Shown piece by piece: positions 1 to 12,300 of a DNA stretch of 64,000 nucleotides. The notes beneath the pieces were generated by a model, which saw nothing but the letters and a program-made list of their open reading frames with translations, made no database searches and had not been told where the DNA came from. The stretch lies in the NCBI RefSeq assembly GCF_000002235.5, contig NW_022145612.1, positions 14,934,809-14,998,808 on the forward strand, given 5' to 3'. Origin of the DNA: Strongylocentrotus purpuratus (taxonomy: Eukaryota; Echinodermata; Echinoidea; Camarodonta; Strongylocentrotidae). The first letter of the stretch is position 1; every line of letters begins with the position of its first letter. The position numbers were made by a program, and so were the translations under genes.

Positions 1-552
1 AAAGGTTCTAGATACAAAAGTACACCATAGATCAAAAATCTTCTCAGTTTAACAAATATATTGCATGCATGCTGCACTGCTGTTAAAAAAAAAAATTGTC
101 AATGAAAGTTACTGCGATATTAAATGCAATGCGTCATTTTCTGTTCTGTAGATTATTTACAAAATTCAGATATAACTCATTTGAATTGGATTGAAACTAA
201 TCATGGGATGTTTTTAAACACAATGGTAAATCAAGACATCTCAAAATGATAAGTCATATCTTCTGTTAAGAGCCAAAATGACATTAACTCTGTATGAAAG
301 GATATGAGTTTACGCCATCTTGGCTCTCATCAGACAATCATGATGAGAACTACTTGCTAACATGACAGTTGAGAAGTGCTTTGTATCAAACCTTTGTGAT
401 TTGATGGCTTTTTAATTTTTCTTATTTAATATATCCCTCAAACAAGAATTGGTGTCACTTGTTTGCTAAATCAAGACTTTCATTATGGATCAAGATAACT
501 TGGCTTTAATTCATACTCTCTCAATACTATTTCTTTCTCCCATGCCATTCAG
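1..552. other. Intron of the FBXL7-like gene (left edge)
   Basis: AT-rich sequence with no convincing exon. It ends in a pyrimidine-rich stretch and an AG at 551–552, which is the acceptor for the next exon. The first coding exon of the F-box gene must lie left of the window. Confidence 0.6.
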
Positions 553-3500
553 ATTCCTTGAAGCTTGAGAACATCCCCAATGGGTCCATCACCAAGAAGC
601 TCCCTCAGCCCCCCACCACACCCACCAGTGACATCCAGACTCCGGAGTCCACCGCCAAGAGCAGTATCGCTTCCAACCGCTCCAAGAGTCCCACGTCCAG
701 TGCTGAGCTGTCCAAGACAAATTCATCTACCCGATCCGCTTCAGAATCCAACTACAATGGTAACAACAATGCTGAGATTGCATATGAGGATGACATTGGC
801 CAGGGGCAAGAGGATGCAGCATCCTCAAGAACATTGGATGTGCAGAGGCCATCACCGTTTGATAGACTCACGGATAGCATCATCACTAATATGTTTTCAT
901 ACCTATCCACAAAACAATTATGCCGCTGCTCTTGTGTGAGCAGGAGATGGCATAGGTTAGCATGGCAGCCTACGCTATGGACTACAATACAGCTCTCCGG
1001 GAGAAGGCTGGATGTTAATTTCGCGTTGAAAGTGCTTGTGAAGCGGTTATCGCGAGAAACGCCGTACCTCTGCCTGTCGGTGGAGAGACTTTTCTTGAAT
1101 GGGTGCCATAGACTGTCTGACAAGGCCCTGGAACTCGTAGCTCATAGGTGCCCGGAGCTTCTTCATGTCGAATTGATGGGATGCCACCAGATCAGTAATG
1201 CTGCCATCTTTCAAATCGTCTCCAGGTGCCCTAACTTGGATTACCTGGACATCTCTGGTAGGTAGAAGGGAAATGAACTAAGTACTGGTTCAAATTCAAA
1301 GTAGGGTATCATCAATGGCATATGGGTGTAGATATTGAGGGGGGCAATGGAATCATGGGAAGGGAGAGGTCTCCACCAGCAGATGAAATGAAAAACTACA
1401 TCGCTACTGATTACACAGAGGTTGTTAGAAAGAGGTGTAACATCTTCTTTTCCTGTCTTACCCCTCTCTCTTTTAAATTTCTTTTTTGTCTTCCCCTTTT
1501 CCCCTTTTTTTTCCTTCTTTCTTTTTAATGCAATTTTATTGGGGGAGCATATATGCTGCCTCCCTATAAAATGGAGAGGGAGGGGGGGGGGGTAGCTTTG
1601 CCTCTGTTACTCAGCTATGACTTAGGTATCACCAAATGAAAGGGATGAATAAATAATCTGTTTTCTTGAGTGAAATGAAATATAAATAGGGTATTAAATC
1701 AAAGAAAATAAAATGTCTTTGTGCCTAACAATAATTGACATTTAATAGTAGTAGTACCATTTCTGGATTTGTAGTTAAAGTCATAACAAGGCTCTGATGC
1801 TACCACAAATCACCCCTGTTCATATGTGTCATTCTTACCTGTCAATAAGTTTCTAAAGCCAACTTATAAATTGTTGGAGTATCGACCTTACAATTCTGTG
1901 CTAATTTAACTATTTGTAAGCAACAAAAGTAGAATCAGTCGAAGAAGGGGAAATTGAAAGTGTTACATGAATTCCCAAAGGTGATATTGTAGTAGCTAAA
2001 AGGGCTACTTACAGTTTAAGGAGATACTTCTAAGCAATTTCCTTCCACATCTCCATATTGAAGGTGAAAGGAGTTTAAAGGATTGAGGTTGCAAATCTCA
2101 TTCCATCTTTGTAGCTAGATAATGATAAGCTTTGTCACCAAGCTTTGTAACAGTAAGAGATTAACAGCTTTAGTTGTAAAGTAGCTTAAGATTCTAGAGA
2201 AAAGGTTAGGGATGAGAGTGTAGTAATCCTAGAAATTCTGTTTTATAACCTTAACTACTTGTAGTGAGGTATACATGTAATCTGCCTTGATCTATTGATG
2301 ACCCCAAATTTATTTCTACGAAGATGGTGTATGCGGTATTTAGCATTTCTCACAAGTCTTATGGGGATATCTTCAGCTAAAAGTGCAAAAGGGTGAAAGT
2401 TTAGTGCTGGTCATCTTCAGTTCATTGCAGGAATGTGAAAATCCTGTTAACTGCTTCATTTCTTTTTCATAGAAACCTAATAATTCCCTCTTAAAATGAT
2501 CAGATTTGTTCAAATTTGCTTGAGGAGTTAGAAGTAATCGGCTCAAACTGTTGAGTTTGCGGAACTTTGCTTGTTGTAAATTTATGGCAATGTTGCTGGA
2601 AGTACACTACTATATTTTATTTATATATGGTTATAACTTTATAATGGACTCTATATCTACAGCAACATAGAGTTTTAGACTATATGTATTCATATTTTCA
2701 ACATCACAAGAGAGAAATTGATTGTTTGGTGATAATATCAAAGTACATGCAGCACTGTACACTGCAACAAAGAAAGTACAAAATGGTAAATTTCTCTTGT
2801 AGTAAGAGATAGATCTGTGTACATTTTACTAGCTGTTCATGTCATATTCAAGATAATTGAATTGTTTCATAATTATATATGTGCACTGTCCAAATCATCA
2901 AATGGTGACAGCATAAACATCTTGTAAAAAACTCATGCAAAATGCACTTTATTACTTTCAAATGCATCGATCAACCTCAAATATAGATAATGTAGTCATT
3001 TAATGATTAAAATTATTTATGTAGCCAGCAATCTACACTTTGAATTCAATGTCGGCAACCTCAGCATCAATCAACATGATTTTAGACGTAATGGCCATTT
3101 AATGAAATAGTCCATGACTCTTTAACTCATTCATGACAGTTGACCACATATTATCACGGAGTAGATTCCTCCATGCAGAAATACAAATGACCAAAACTCC
3201 AATTATTGAAAATGAATATTAAAACTTCCATTGAGACATAAGCACCACTCTATTGATAGGCCTGGATTACATTTTGCCTCGGAAACTCGGAAAGTAGATA
3301 ATTGGCCAAAAATCGGCCAGAATATCAACAGTAGAGAGGATTTGCCAGCTTACAAACTGAAAAGGCATTCATTCAGCTAGTCTACTTGATACTGTGGGTA
3401 ATCCTAATGGATGTATGAAGGATTTTAATAGTTAATGGTATTTGAAAGTCCCTTTTCTTTCGCAGGATAAATATCTAAAGCATATTTGTAAAATAGTGCT

Positions 3501-6310
3501 TTCTGTCTAAACCTATTTCACCACTGGATTGACCCTTTTCCTTTTATGGCATATTCCACTGTAGGTTTACTTGGTTACTGGTATGCTATTTTATTGATCA
3601 CAGCACAGGAGCTTAAAATAAGTGCACAATATACTTCATATATGTCATACTCCATGAGGAAACTGCACTTTTTGTTACTTAACATGCAAATCTTGAAATA
3701 GGATACAGTGATGCTATTTTTTTAAGTCTGTGGACTGCATCTTATTGAAATAGCCCGGCCAATCCCTGATGAGGATGAATGATGTATAAAAGAGTGAGCT
3801 AGATACTCGTATTGACAACTCAAAAACATATTACTATATGCTGTAATTATCTCCTTGCCATTCAATCCTTCTTGCAATCCATCCAATATTATTGTGTCTA
3901 CAGAATGAAAATGGTAGGACATGACATAGAAATAAAAATGATATTACTATACAAAATTACACAAAAAAGAGGTCATTCACAAAAGACAATTGAAACTGTA
4001 ATGCAGACAATCATTTTCTCACAGCAAATAAACTATGTCAGACTTGAGATGATGCTGATTTATATCCTATTATACCTACCCTTAAATAAAGAGATTAAAT
4101 AGAAGAATTTCCTATGTGGTATCTTTTGGATTTTGGCAGTCTGTATGAAGGCTAGTGAAGGATATTTATGGAAGTGTTGGGTGGGCATAAACATGGATGG
4201 ATGGGGCTGAACCCTAACCTGAACTTTGATTATGGCCGGTAGGCAAGTAAAACACCCCCAAACAACAGAAAAAAGAAAAACCTTTTGGTGTAGATTACTT
4301 CCTTAGATACGATCTTGAAGAACAATATACCATTACCTCCAGACCCAGAGGGAAGGGCATTGTAATCCTATACACACCAACTGGCATTATTGAAGCTTCC
4401 ACTATCGATTTGGATATTTTGGTCGAAAACACGGCTTCATTAAAGGAGCTTTTGGGGAAACCTACAGATTTGGGGAATTTGTAATCTAAACTAAAAGAAA
4501 TTGGTAATTTCCAGAGAGGTTGATGATTAAGGCTGTGAAGGGTAGTCAAATGCTCGAGTACCCGCACGGTTGACAACTACTCGGGTACGATTTCTCGTAC
4601 CCGAATATTCGGCCGCAAAAAAAAAAAAAAATTAAATGTCCAGGCCGACGCTTACCCGTGCCTGGGTGAGCGGCGGCCGCTGGCATGGTGCCGTCGGTAA
4701 AAATGTTTCCCAACTAGCTGGGACCAAATGTCTGGATTTCTACTTGGAGGAAAATGGATTATTCTGCCATCTTTGGTTTTTAAAACAGCATTGTTCACTG
4801 TTATTATTATTATTAAATCGGCGCCTTCAACTGCAACTCAAAGTAAAATTGCATGCGTTTTCGGCGACAGAACTGGGATACTGCTCCAGTTGTTGTTGTT
4901 GTTGTGTTTTGAGTTATTGGCGATTAGTCAGTGATTTGAATATTGTCGCCAAAATACTTTACGGCCGCAGTGGTATGTATGGTGGTGGCAAAAAAAAAAT
5001 AATAATAAAATAAAAATAAAATTAAAAAAATTTAAAAAAATAATTTTTTTTTTTTTTTTTTTTTTTAAATTAAAAAAAAACATGGCGTCCGAATACTCGA
5101 GTATTCGCTTGTAAGCATGGGAGTGTACTCGGGTACCTCATTACACTGTTGTGCACAGCCTTATTGATGATTGTCCGGATATCAAGGATTTGATGTGCAT
5201 TAGAGTGTTTCGTTTTCACTTTATTCACGAAATGTGTACTATTATTGAGGGAAAGAAGCTGGGCATTTTGACATTGACATTTAAGGATGGCACAGAATTC
5301 TGTGAATGGTAATTCTAATGATAACTATACTTATTACGAATCTCAGTGATTAGAAATCCTTATGGTACAGAGTCATAAATAGATCCTGCATTTCAGCAAT
5401 TTTAGACAGATCATAAACAAAGGAGAATTTACCTAAGTATTAATTTTGAACTGTTGCTAGGAATAAACTTCTCACCATAATACTTTCATTGTTTTGACTC
5501 ATGATTCTAGACTGTACTTAAATCCTTCTTGATGTTTTGATTTCCTTTTGCTTCCACACATTTTCAGGTTGTAAGCAAGTAGACTGTATGAACCTTCCTG
5601 TGGAGCCTGCCTACTCAGATCCCAAGGATTTCTTAAAGCAGCGGATCAATCTACGCCATCTGGACATGTCTGACTGTTCTCTGCTGGATGACAACGGGCT
5701 TCGGACGATAGCCACCAACTGTCCGACTCTGGTCAACCTTTATCTCCGAAGGTGCGTCGGAGTGACTGATATCGGTGTGCAATATGTAACCACTCAGTGT
5801 CTCATGCTAAAAGAAGTCTCTCTCAGTGACTGTCCGCGAGTCACTGACTGCGCCATGAGGGAACTTGCCAAGCTGGAGTACCATCTGAGGTACCTCAGTG
5901 TGGCTAAATGTGAACTCATCACAGACATGGGTGTGTATGCCATAGCCAAGCATTGCTACAAGTTACGTTACCTGAATGTCAGGGGATGCGTATTGGTGTC
6001 CGACAAATCCCTGGAGGCCCTGTCGAGAGGGTGCCCAAGACTCAGATCGCTGGATGTTGGCAAATGTCCGCTGATCACGGATCATGGCTTGGTATCCATA
6101 GCAACAAACTGTCAGAGCTTGAGGAAGTTAAGTCTGAAAGGCTGCTTACATGTGACTGATCAGGTGATCGAGGTCTTAGCGCAAGTCTGTCCTGATCTTC
6201 AGCAGCTGAATATTCAGGATTGTGATGAGGTGTCCAGAGAGGCTTATAGACTACTCAAGCGATGCTGTCGCAAGTGTATCATAGAGCATACCAATCCAGC
6301 TTTCTATTAA
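553..6310 (+). CDS. FBXL7: F-box/LRR-repeat protein 7 (FBXL7), 3' two coding exons, N-terminus missing
   Basis: Substrate-recognition subunit of an SCF (SKP1–CUL1–F-box) ubiquitin ligase, by family knowledge. Exons are 553–1257 and 5568–6310; the first ends one base into a Gly codon that the second completes. The visible protein starts with about 100 Ser/Thr/Pro-rich residues. An F-box follows (about 858–980; FDRLTDSIITNMFSYL then the CxCxCVSRRW segment). Then come about a dozen cysteine-containing LRRs of AMN1/FBXL type, each with a LxxLxLxxCxxITDxGL pattern. The C-terminus CIIEHTNPAFY is nearly the vertebrate FBXL7 ending, which is the main reason for the call over FBXL2/FBXL20. The exon opens after a pyrimidine-rich AG, not at an ATG, so the start lies upstream of the window. 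The intervening 4.3 kb intron contains a hAT-like insertion. A possible poly(A) signal AATAAA lies at 6452–6457. Confidence 0.93.
1258..4270. other. FBXL7 intron, left part
   Basis: AT-rich intron starting with donor GTAGGTAG at 1258. It contains a T/C-rich tract near 1440–1530 and a G run near 1580. I see no exon or structured repeat. Confidence 0.6.
4271..5315 (+). pseudogene. Unrecognised ORF remnant split by a transposon
   Basis: Left of the hAT-like element, about 4284–4483 reads open on the + strand, with YDLEEQYTITSRPRGKGIVI, then a stop. Right of it, about 5170–5313 reads open and ends ...GTEFCEW and a stop. Removing the 636-bp element and one target copy brings the two parts together, but not in one clean frame. 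The Y-x-I-x-S-x-P-R-G pattern is vaguely like the start of a caspase p20 domain, but no catalytic His or Cys motif is visible. A decayed gene fragment or retrocopy in the FBXL7 intron is likely. The family is not identified. Confidence 0.25.
4528..5163. mobile_element. Non-autonomous hAT-like DNA transposon (636 bp)
   Basis: Perfect 8-bp target duplications TTGATGAT at 4520–4527 and 5164–5171 flank 10-bp TIRs TAAGGCTGTG (left) and CACAGCCTTA (right). The ends fit the hAT YARNG rule. Inside are subterminal palindromic TACTCGGGTAC/CTCGAGTACCCG motifs, A and T tracts (one T run of about 25 at 5042–5066) and no transposase. Open frames inside are chance. Confidence 0.85.
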
Positions 6311-9300
6311 TACCTTCCTATCGTCCTTGTGAAGTTCTTACTTAAGCAAATATCTTGAAGTATTGTTAAACTTATCACACCACTCTCATTTCTTCTTTGC
6401 CAAAATATAATTTGAAAGGTCCGTTGTTTACTAGAGGTATAATGTTTCAATAATAAATTTGGCATTGGTTCGGCTACCTAGATAATAAGATTTGATACTT
6501 ATCCATTAGAATGTAAGAAATGCATTCTATCAAGTTGTAACAAATTATTCCAAAAAAAGATTTCTTTAGAAACAATTGTTAGTACACCAAAGAAAATCAA
6601 CTGAATTGATATAAGAAGCTGTAATCAAATTGAGGCTTTATTTACCCCCCCCCCCCCATAAATCAGTCATTTTGTTATGGACAAATTTCACAATATAGAG
6701 GATCATTAGATTTCTAAATCACTAAACAAAAAGTTAAGAGAAAGAATGTTTGCTTAATTAGTGTTTCCCTCTATCAATTCTGGCTTATACAGTAATACTT
6801 CTGAAAGGAGAAATTTGTTATATATTTTACACAGATGAAAAACATATCCTGTTCACCTGTGAACTTCTGTATGGAGTTGCTTCAAATATCATTATTCTAT
6901 TGATTATAGAATTGCATATTCTCTGCTGTATATGTCTGAAATAACTATGTAATGATGTAATGAGAGAATACAATTAAACTCCTTCTTCTGTTTATTCTTC
7001 TTACCATTTCTATCATTCCATTTGAACATGAATATATAAATGTGTTCACGGATATTGATATATGACTTTCTGATCATTCTATTCAACAAATCAACGGTGC
7101 TTGCCATGTATACCAAATGATAATACAGTATGTTAGATCTATTTGTAATCATGTAGTGGGTCTTTTAAGGAGCTTACTTTGTATATTTTAAGCAGTGTGG
7201 TCATTTATTTTATCAAATCTAACTTATATTCGGGTGTGTGTCAAATGTATTGTAGTCACTGTCATGTTATCTTTTATGAATTCCTTTGGAAGGGCCTTTA
7301 ATTTGAATATTGGATAGAAAAAAAGAGCCTTGTGGTCAATTTTATTATTTTTCTCTAGTTCTCATAAAATTTTCTTTCCTTTGCTGCCATTCATACAATG
7401 GAGATGAGTGGATAACCTCAACATTCCATATACTGGTATTGTTACAAATGAGGTAACTGATTTTTTCTTCAAAAACAAATGTTATTTGATTCATCTTGTA
7501 TCCATTTGCTACAGCAAAAGGATTTCATTGTGTCATTCTTAAACAACTCCAGAAGATAATCATGAATGTGTCTGGTGGTATCATAAAGCTCTAGCGAATG
7601 TCTTTTCTTGGGCAAGTAGGGAATTTTGAAGGGGTGCTTAGTCTTGAAAAACTTTGTTTTGTATTCTGTATGGGATGTGCAGCTTTTCCTTTATTCTATG
7701 CCTTGTATGCACACTGGCTTTTAGAAATGAACCATCTGTTTGTATGGATTTTTTTCTTTAAGTGTAGATACTACTCCATTATTATTCCAGATTTTTTTTT
7801 AATGTCTCATATTAAAAATTTGCAGAAAGTACAAAATAAAACCAGGTATTTCTTATTCTTTTTAAATACATCGTGGAAAGTTTGAAACTGACAAATTGTA
7901 CTTCCTTGTATTCCCACAATTCTACAAAGTATGCAATAATAATCCATAAAGTTACATGTATTCAGTGATAATCAAGGAAATAGTGGTGTAATTGAAAAGC
8001 AGATGAAATAGTTTGATATGGGGGGGGGGGGGGTGACACTTCAGACAAACTGGACATAGCTATCTTGATCAGTAATTTTTTTTTGTACAGAAATGTGTCT
8101 GCTGATGTAACATGGACTTGTCATGTCATGTTATGTTGTTGCAGCTGCAGGAGCAAATCTAAGTGATACAAAATATGCATTTTATAACCATTTTTTTTTT
8201 TAAATTCAAAAATTGCACAACTGTTGAAATGTCACCATAGATGTTGCATCTCTTCCTTGGTATAGATATAAAAAGATGTCAAGATTTTTGAGATTCCACC
8301 ACCATTGTAAATTCAAAACTTTAAAAGTGAATTTAGTGTGATATCGTCTTCCTGATCAGCAGCAAACTATTAACCCTCCAAATTCATGCTATACTGATAT
8401 GATGACGATGATAATAATATCCATTTTAGGCTCGGCCATGTATCCTGTATGCCGGTATAGCCATGCAACTGCAGAGCATGTGATATATTTTGTTTCATAT
8501 ATGCATTTTCTAAAACATAAAATCCCACCTGTCATTTTTCTTCCCGTTACTGAGGTGTATTAACAAGATTTGCTGCATTTTAACCATATATTCCATGTGT
8601 GGAGGTCACTTTTAAAAGGTGTTGAACACTAAATTGTACTCCATTTTTTAAAGTCAAGACTTAAAACCTTAAGTCTAACATATGAAGCTGATTATACACA
8701 TTTGAAATGTGATAATTTGTTCAGACAACAAAATTTGTGAGGACAATTTGTGCTTCAATGTAGTTATAAATCTACATGTATGTGTAATTAATTTCTAAAT
8801 TGTAAAAAATTATGTTTCAAATTGGTGTATTTATTTGGTAAATCTTTGTATGTGCTGCTTTCTTTTTTCTCTCCGTCCTTTCTCACATGTGCAATCCCCT
8901 TCTTATTCATATCTTGTTTTTATTTTAAAAGAGATTTTATATAAGAGTTTACTGTTCTACTGGCCCCCATAGTGGTAATGAATAGCACTGATAGAACATA
9001 GAAGAAATAATTGAATTATGATTATTGTTAAATATGATAATTGAAGATGAAGAGAATCACTTCAAGTCCATTGATCTGTACAAGAAAAAAGTAGATCGCA
9101 GTAGAATTCAGAAAAACATTTATTAGTCTTGTTTCTTTTGCTTTATTGGCAAGCTTTAAACGTACAATTTCATGTAGAATACTATACATTTATCATGTAT
9201 ATTTCCTGCATTTTTATGCAAAACTCCTTTAAAAAAAAATTGAAAACAAAAACTTTTTTATATTTTGATTGGTTTTCCAATGTTTTTGCATAATTATTTA

Positions 9301-12300
9301 ACTACCCCTATTCAAATGATTTTTTTTAATGAAATTATCGAATGAAAATTTTCCAAAAACAAAATCTTCATCTGTTATGTAATTGCTTCCAGAGGGTCAG
9401 TCAATCAAATATCGTTTGTGTAAAATAGAAAATAATCTTTCATCTCTTCATTAATAGTTTAGGACAGTTTAGGAAGATGAAAATTACTTTATATGGAAAG
9501 ATTTTTTAGTTATATTTTTCATGGTCTGAGAGACTTTTGACAATCATGTAAACCTGTGGCACATGTAAAGTATCAGAATGTGTGTTTGTTTTTTCTCCAA
9601 ACATTACATCTGAAATATCATTATCCATAGATCTGCACTCTATTTCTCTGTTTTGCTGCATTTCCATTCCATTTCAAGTTTCAAATAGGGCATGCTTCCT
9701 AGGTGGCTGGGTTAACATTTTATTTAAAGGTGATGGCTTGAACTTGCAATGTTAGTTTTTTAAAGGAGTTTATTTTTTCCATTTCATTCATAGACAATCA
9801 ATTTTTTTTGCTTTAATTTTTGAGCAGTAAAGACTCTTCAGCTGTTTATCACATATACATGTATATGAGCATGAAGTGTGGAGTAGCAATATTTCACACA
9901 AGTATTGGTACATTTATTCAATGGTAAAGAATGGTCTTCTATCTGAAATAATTGTACCCTACATTTTATATAGTGCAAACTTATTTTAAAGATAGAGCAT
10001 ACACATTTTGAATTTTAGCCAAAAACAGTATGTATATGATTATTACGATGGAGTCATGCCAAGAAATGATTTGTCAGTTTCTAGTACCAGGTAAAATAAG
10101 TTGAATTTTAAAAGTTTTTTTTTTTAACAGATCATGTATTCCAGCAAAAGATTATCTTTTAAGGCTCTTACAGCCTGCCTCGAAACTGAACAATACCTAT
10201 ATTGGTGCATTATGAACAAAGAAACCTTAACACTTTTATAATTTCTATCTGTAACCTGAAACGGATGGCTCAAGACCAAGGAACTTGGAGAGACACTTGA
10301 TAAAGAATTTTGATTGGGTCACTGGACATGTCATAAACTGACAGATCACTATTGATGATGATCTGTAACCTATCCATGTTTATGTATGGATAATTAAGAA
10401 CAGTAAATTTACATCCAATGGTATAATTATTGCTGGTCAGTGATGAGACCCACCTAGTTGAATTTGGAAATAACTGTTCATTACTGGTATTGAGATATCC
10501 AATGGAAATGCATGTCAAATTGATTTTATGAATGCAGTTTAATAGTAAAATGTGATTAAAATAAAGCGTTTGATCAACAATTGTTAGGAGCATGACTTTT
10601 CAACTTCTGTTTTGAGAAAGTTTACTTTATTTTTCTCTATTTCATTTGTTTAGAACTGAGCTTTATCCTTTCTGTGTATGTTCTCTTTTTGTTTTGTTAA
10701 AAATGTGTGTAAATGTATATACCAGTTGTTAATAATATAACTCATCCAGGCAAAATATGAATTATGTATAACATTGTTCTGCAGCTTTGCTTGTCAATGA
10801 TAAAAATATGTATAAGTGAGAGTGAATGGATAAACTATTTCATGATGGAATGAAATATAAATGCAAAAAAGTAAATTCAGGCTGAATTGTTATTTATGGT
10901 GTACTTGTATTATTATTATTATTATTTTTTTTTTTTTTTTTTTTTTGGGGGGGGGGATGGTATAGGATTGAAAATATATTATCTCATAGGGGTAAATGAA
11001 TCCTTAAAAAACAAGGGCTAACCAGAAGAGGGGAATTAGTATTTTACTAATGGCATGGCTGCCATAGGTGAACAAGGCAGGAGGAAGAGAAGGGGGGGGG
11101 GGGGGGGGTCTGCAGCCCACTTGAATTTTGAAATGATCAAAATCCTGGCAGCCATTACATCATATTCAGGCATTATATTGCTACATTATAAAACCAAGCC
11201 CCAATGTGTATGTGGGAACAGGTGGCTTTCAATAAATGGAAGTTAAATGTAGGACCAAGTCTAATGTGTTTTTTTTAAAGGGAGGAGGGGTACAAACATT
11301 TTTTTTACAAGAAGCAAACAAAACAACAAAAACAGGTTATCAAGTTGTCTTGGTGCTTTTAGTGTTAACCATTTTTTAAAGGGGGCACATTTTGTGTACT
11401 AAGGGTATCAAAGGGGAGGGGCCCGGGGGTCTCCCCTAAATTTGCCAATTCTATAAAGCATCCCTCTCCCCCTTATACAAGTGTATACAAGTGTGTATTT
11501 TGCTGTTCAAAGATGTATACCGGTAGTTCATTTTTGATCAGCTTGCAATACATGTATTCATCAAGCATGGTATGGATCATGCCATTTGAAACGGGCCAGA
11601 CATTACGACAAATCTCGACACTAACAAGTGCTTGGGACATATGGAAGCAAAACGTCTCGGTCAGGGCCCCCAAAATATCCACATTTTTACACAGGGCTCA
11701 TGAATGCAGAATCTAAAAATTAAATCTGGGCTCCCCCACCCCCCCCCCCAAAAAAAAAGTGAGTGTAGAGCCCTGCAGACAATTCATGTAGTTGTACTGT
11801 ATCAGAATTTATATTTAATTGTATCGTGTATGATAATTCAGAACATTTATTTTCAAATCAGATAACTATTGGTTAAGATTTCACTGATGTACATGTAAAT
11901 TGTATGTAATACCAGGGAATGACAGCTCACGGGTAGCCAATGGAAGGTGGTAGAACATTTTGAATTTATTTCTTAAAGAAAGCTGTGCAGTTATTGAAAA
12001 TAAAGAACTAAAACACATTTGAAGTCTAAATTGATGGAATTAAGAGGGCATCGCTATGTCTGCTCATTCACGTTTTATAAATTCAATAGTACAGATATAA
12101 GTACTTCCTAAGTACATGTATTTGCTATTATATCGTGTCACCATTATTTCCCAGCATTTCCCAGTATTTCTCGGGAAGTTTCCAACCCTGGGTGACCCTG
12201 TACATTTTTTTTCTATAAAAAAAAGAACACAATTCTGACTAATAAATGATACAAAAAACAACAATTGTACTGATTTGATGAAATACATTTTATTACAAAT

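Noticed and set aside
4636..5013. 125-residue open frame inside the hAT-like element
   Set aside because: Low-complexity (Leu/Cys runs from TTG/TTA repeats), no transposase motif, and it lies within a short non-autonomous element.
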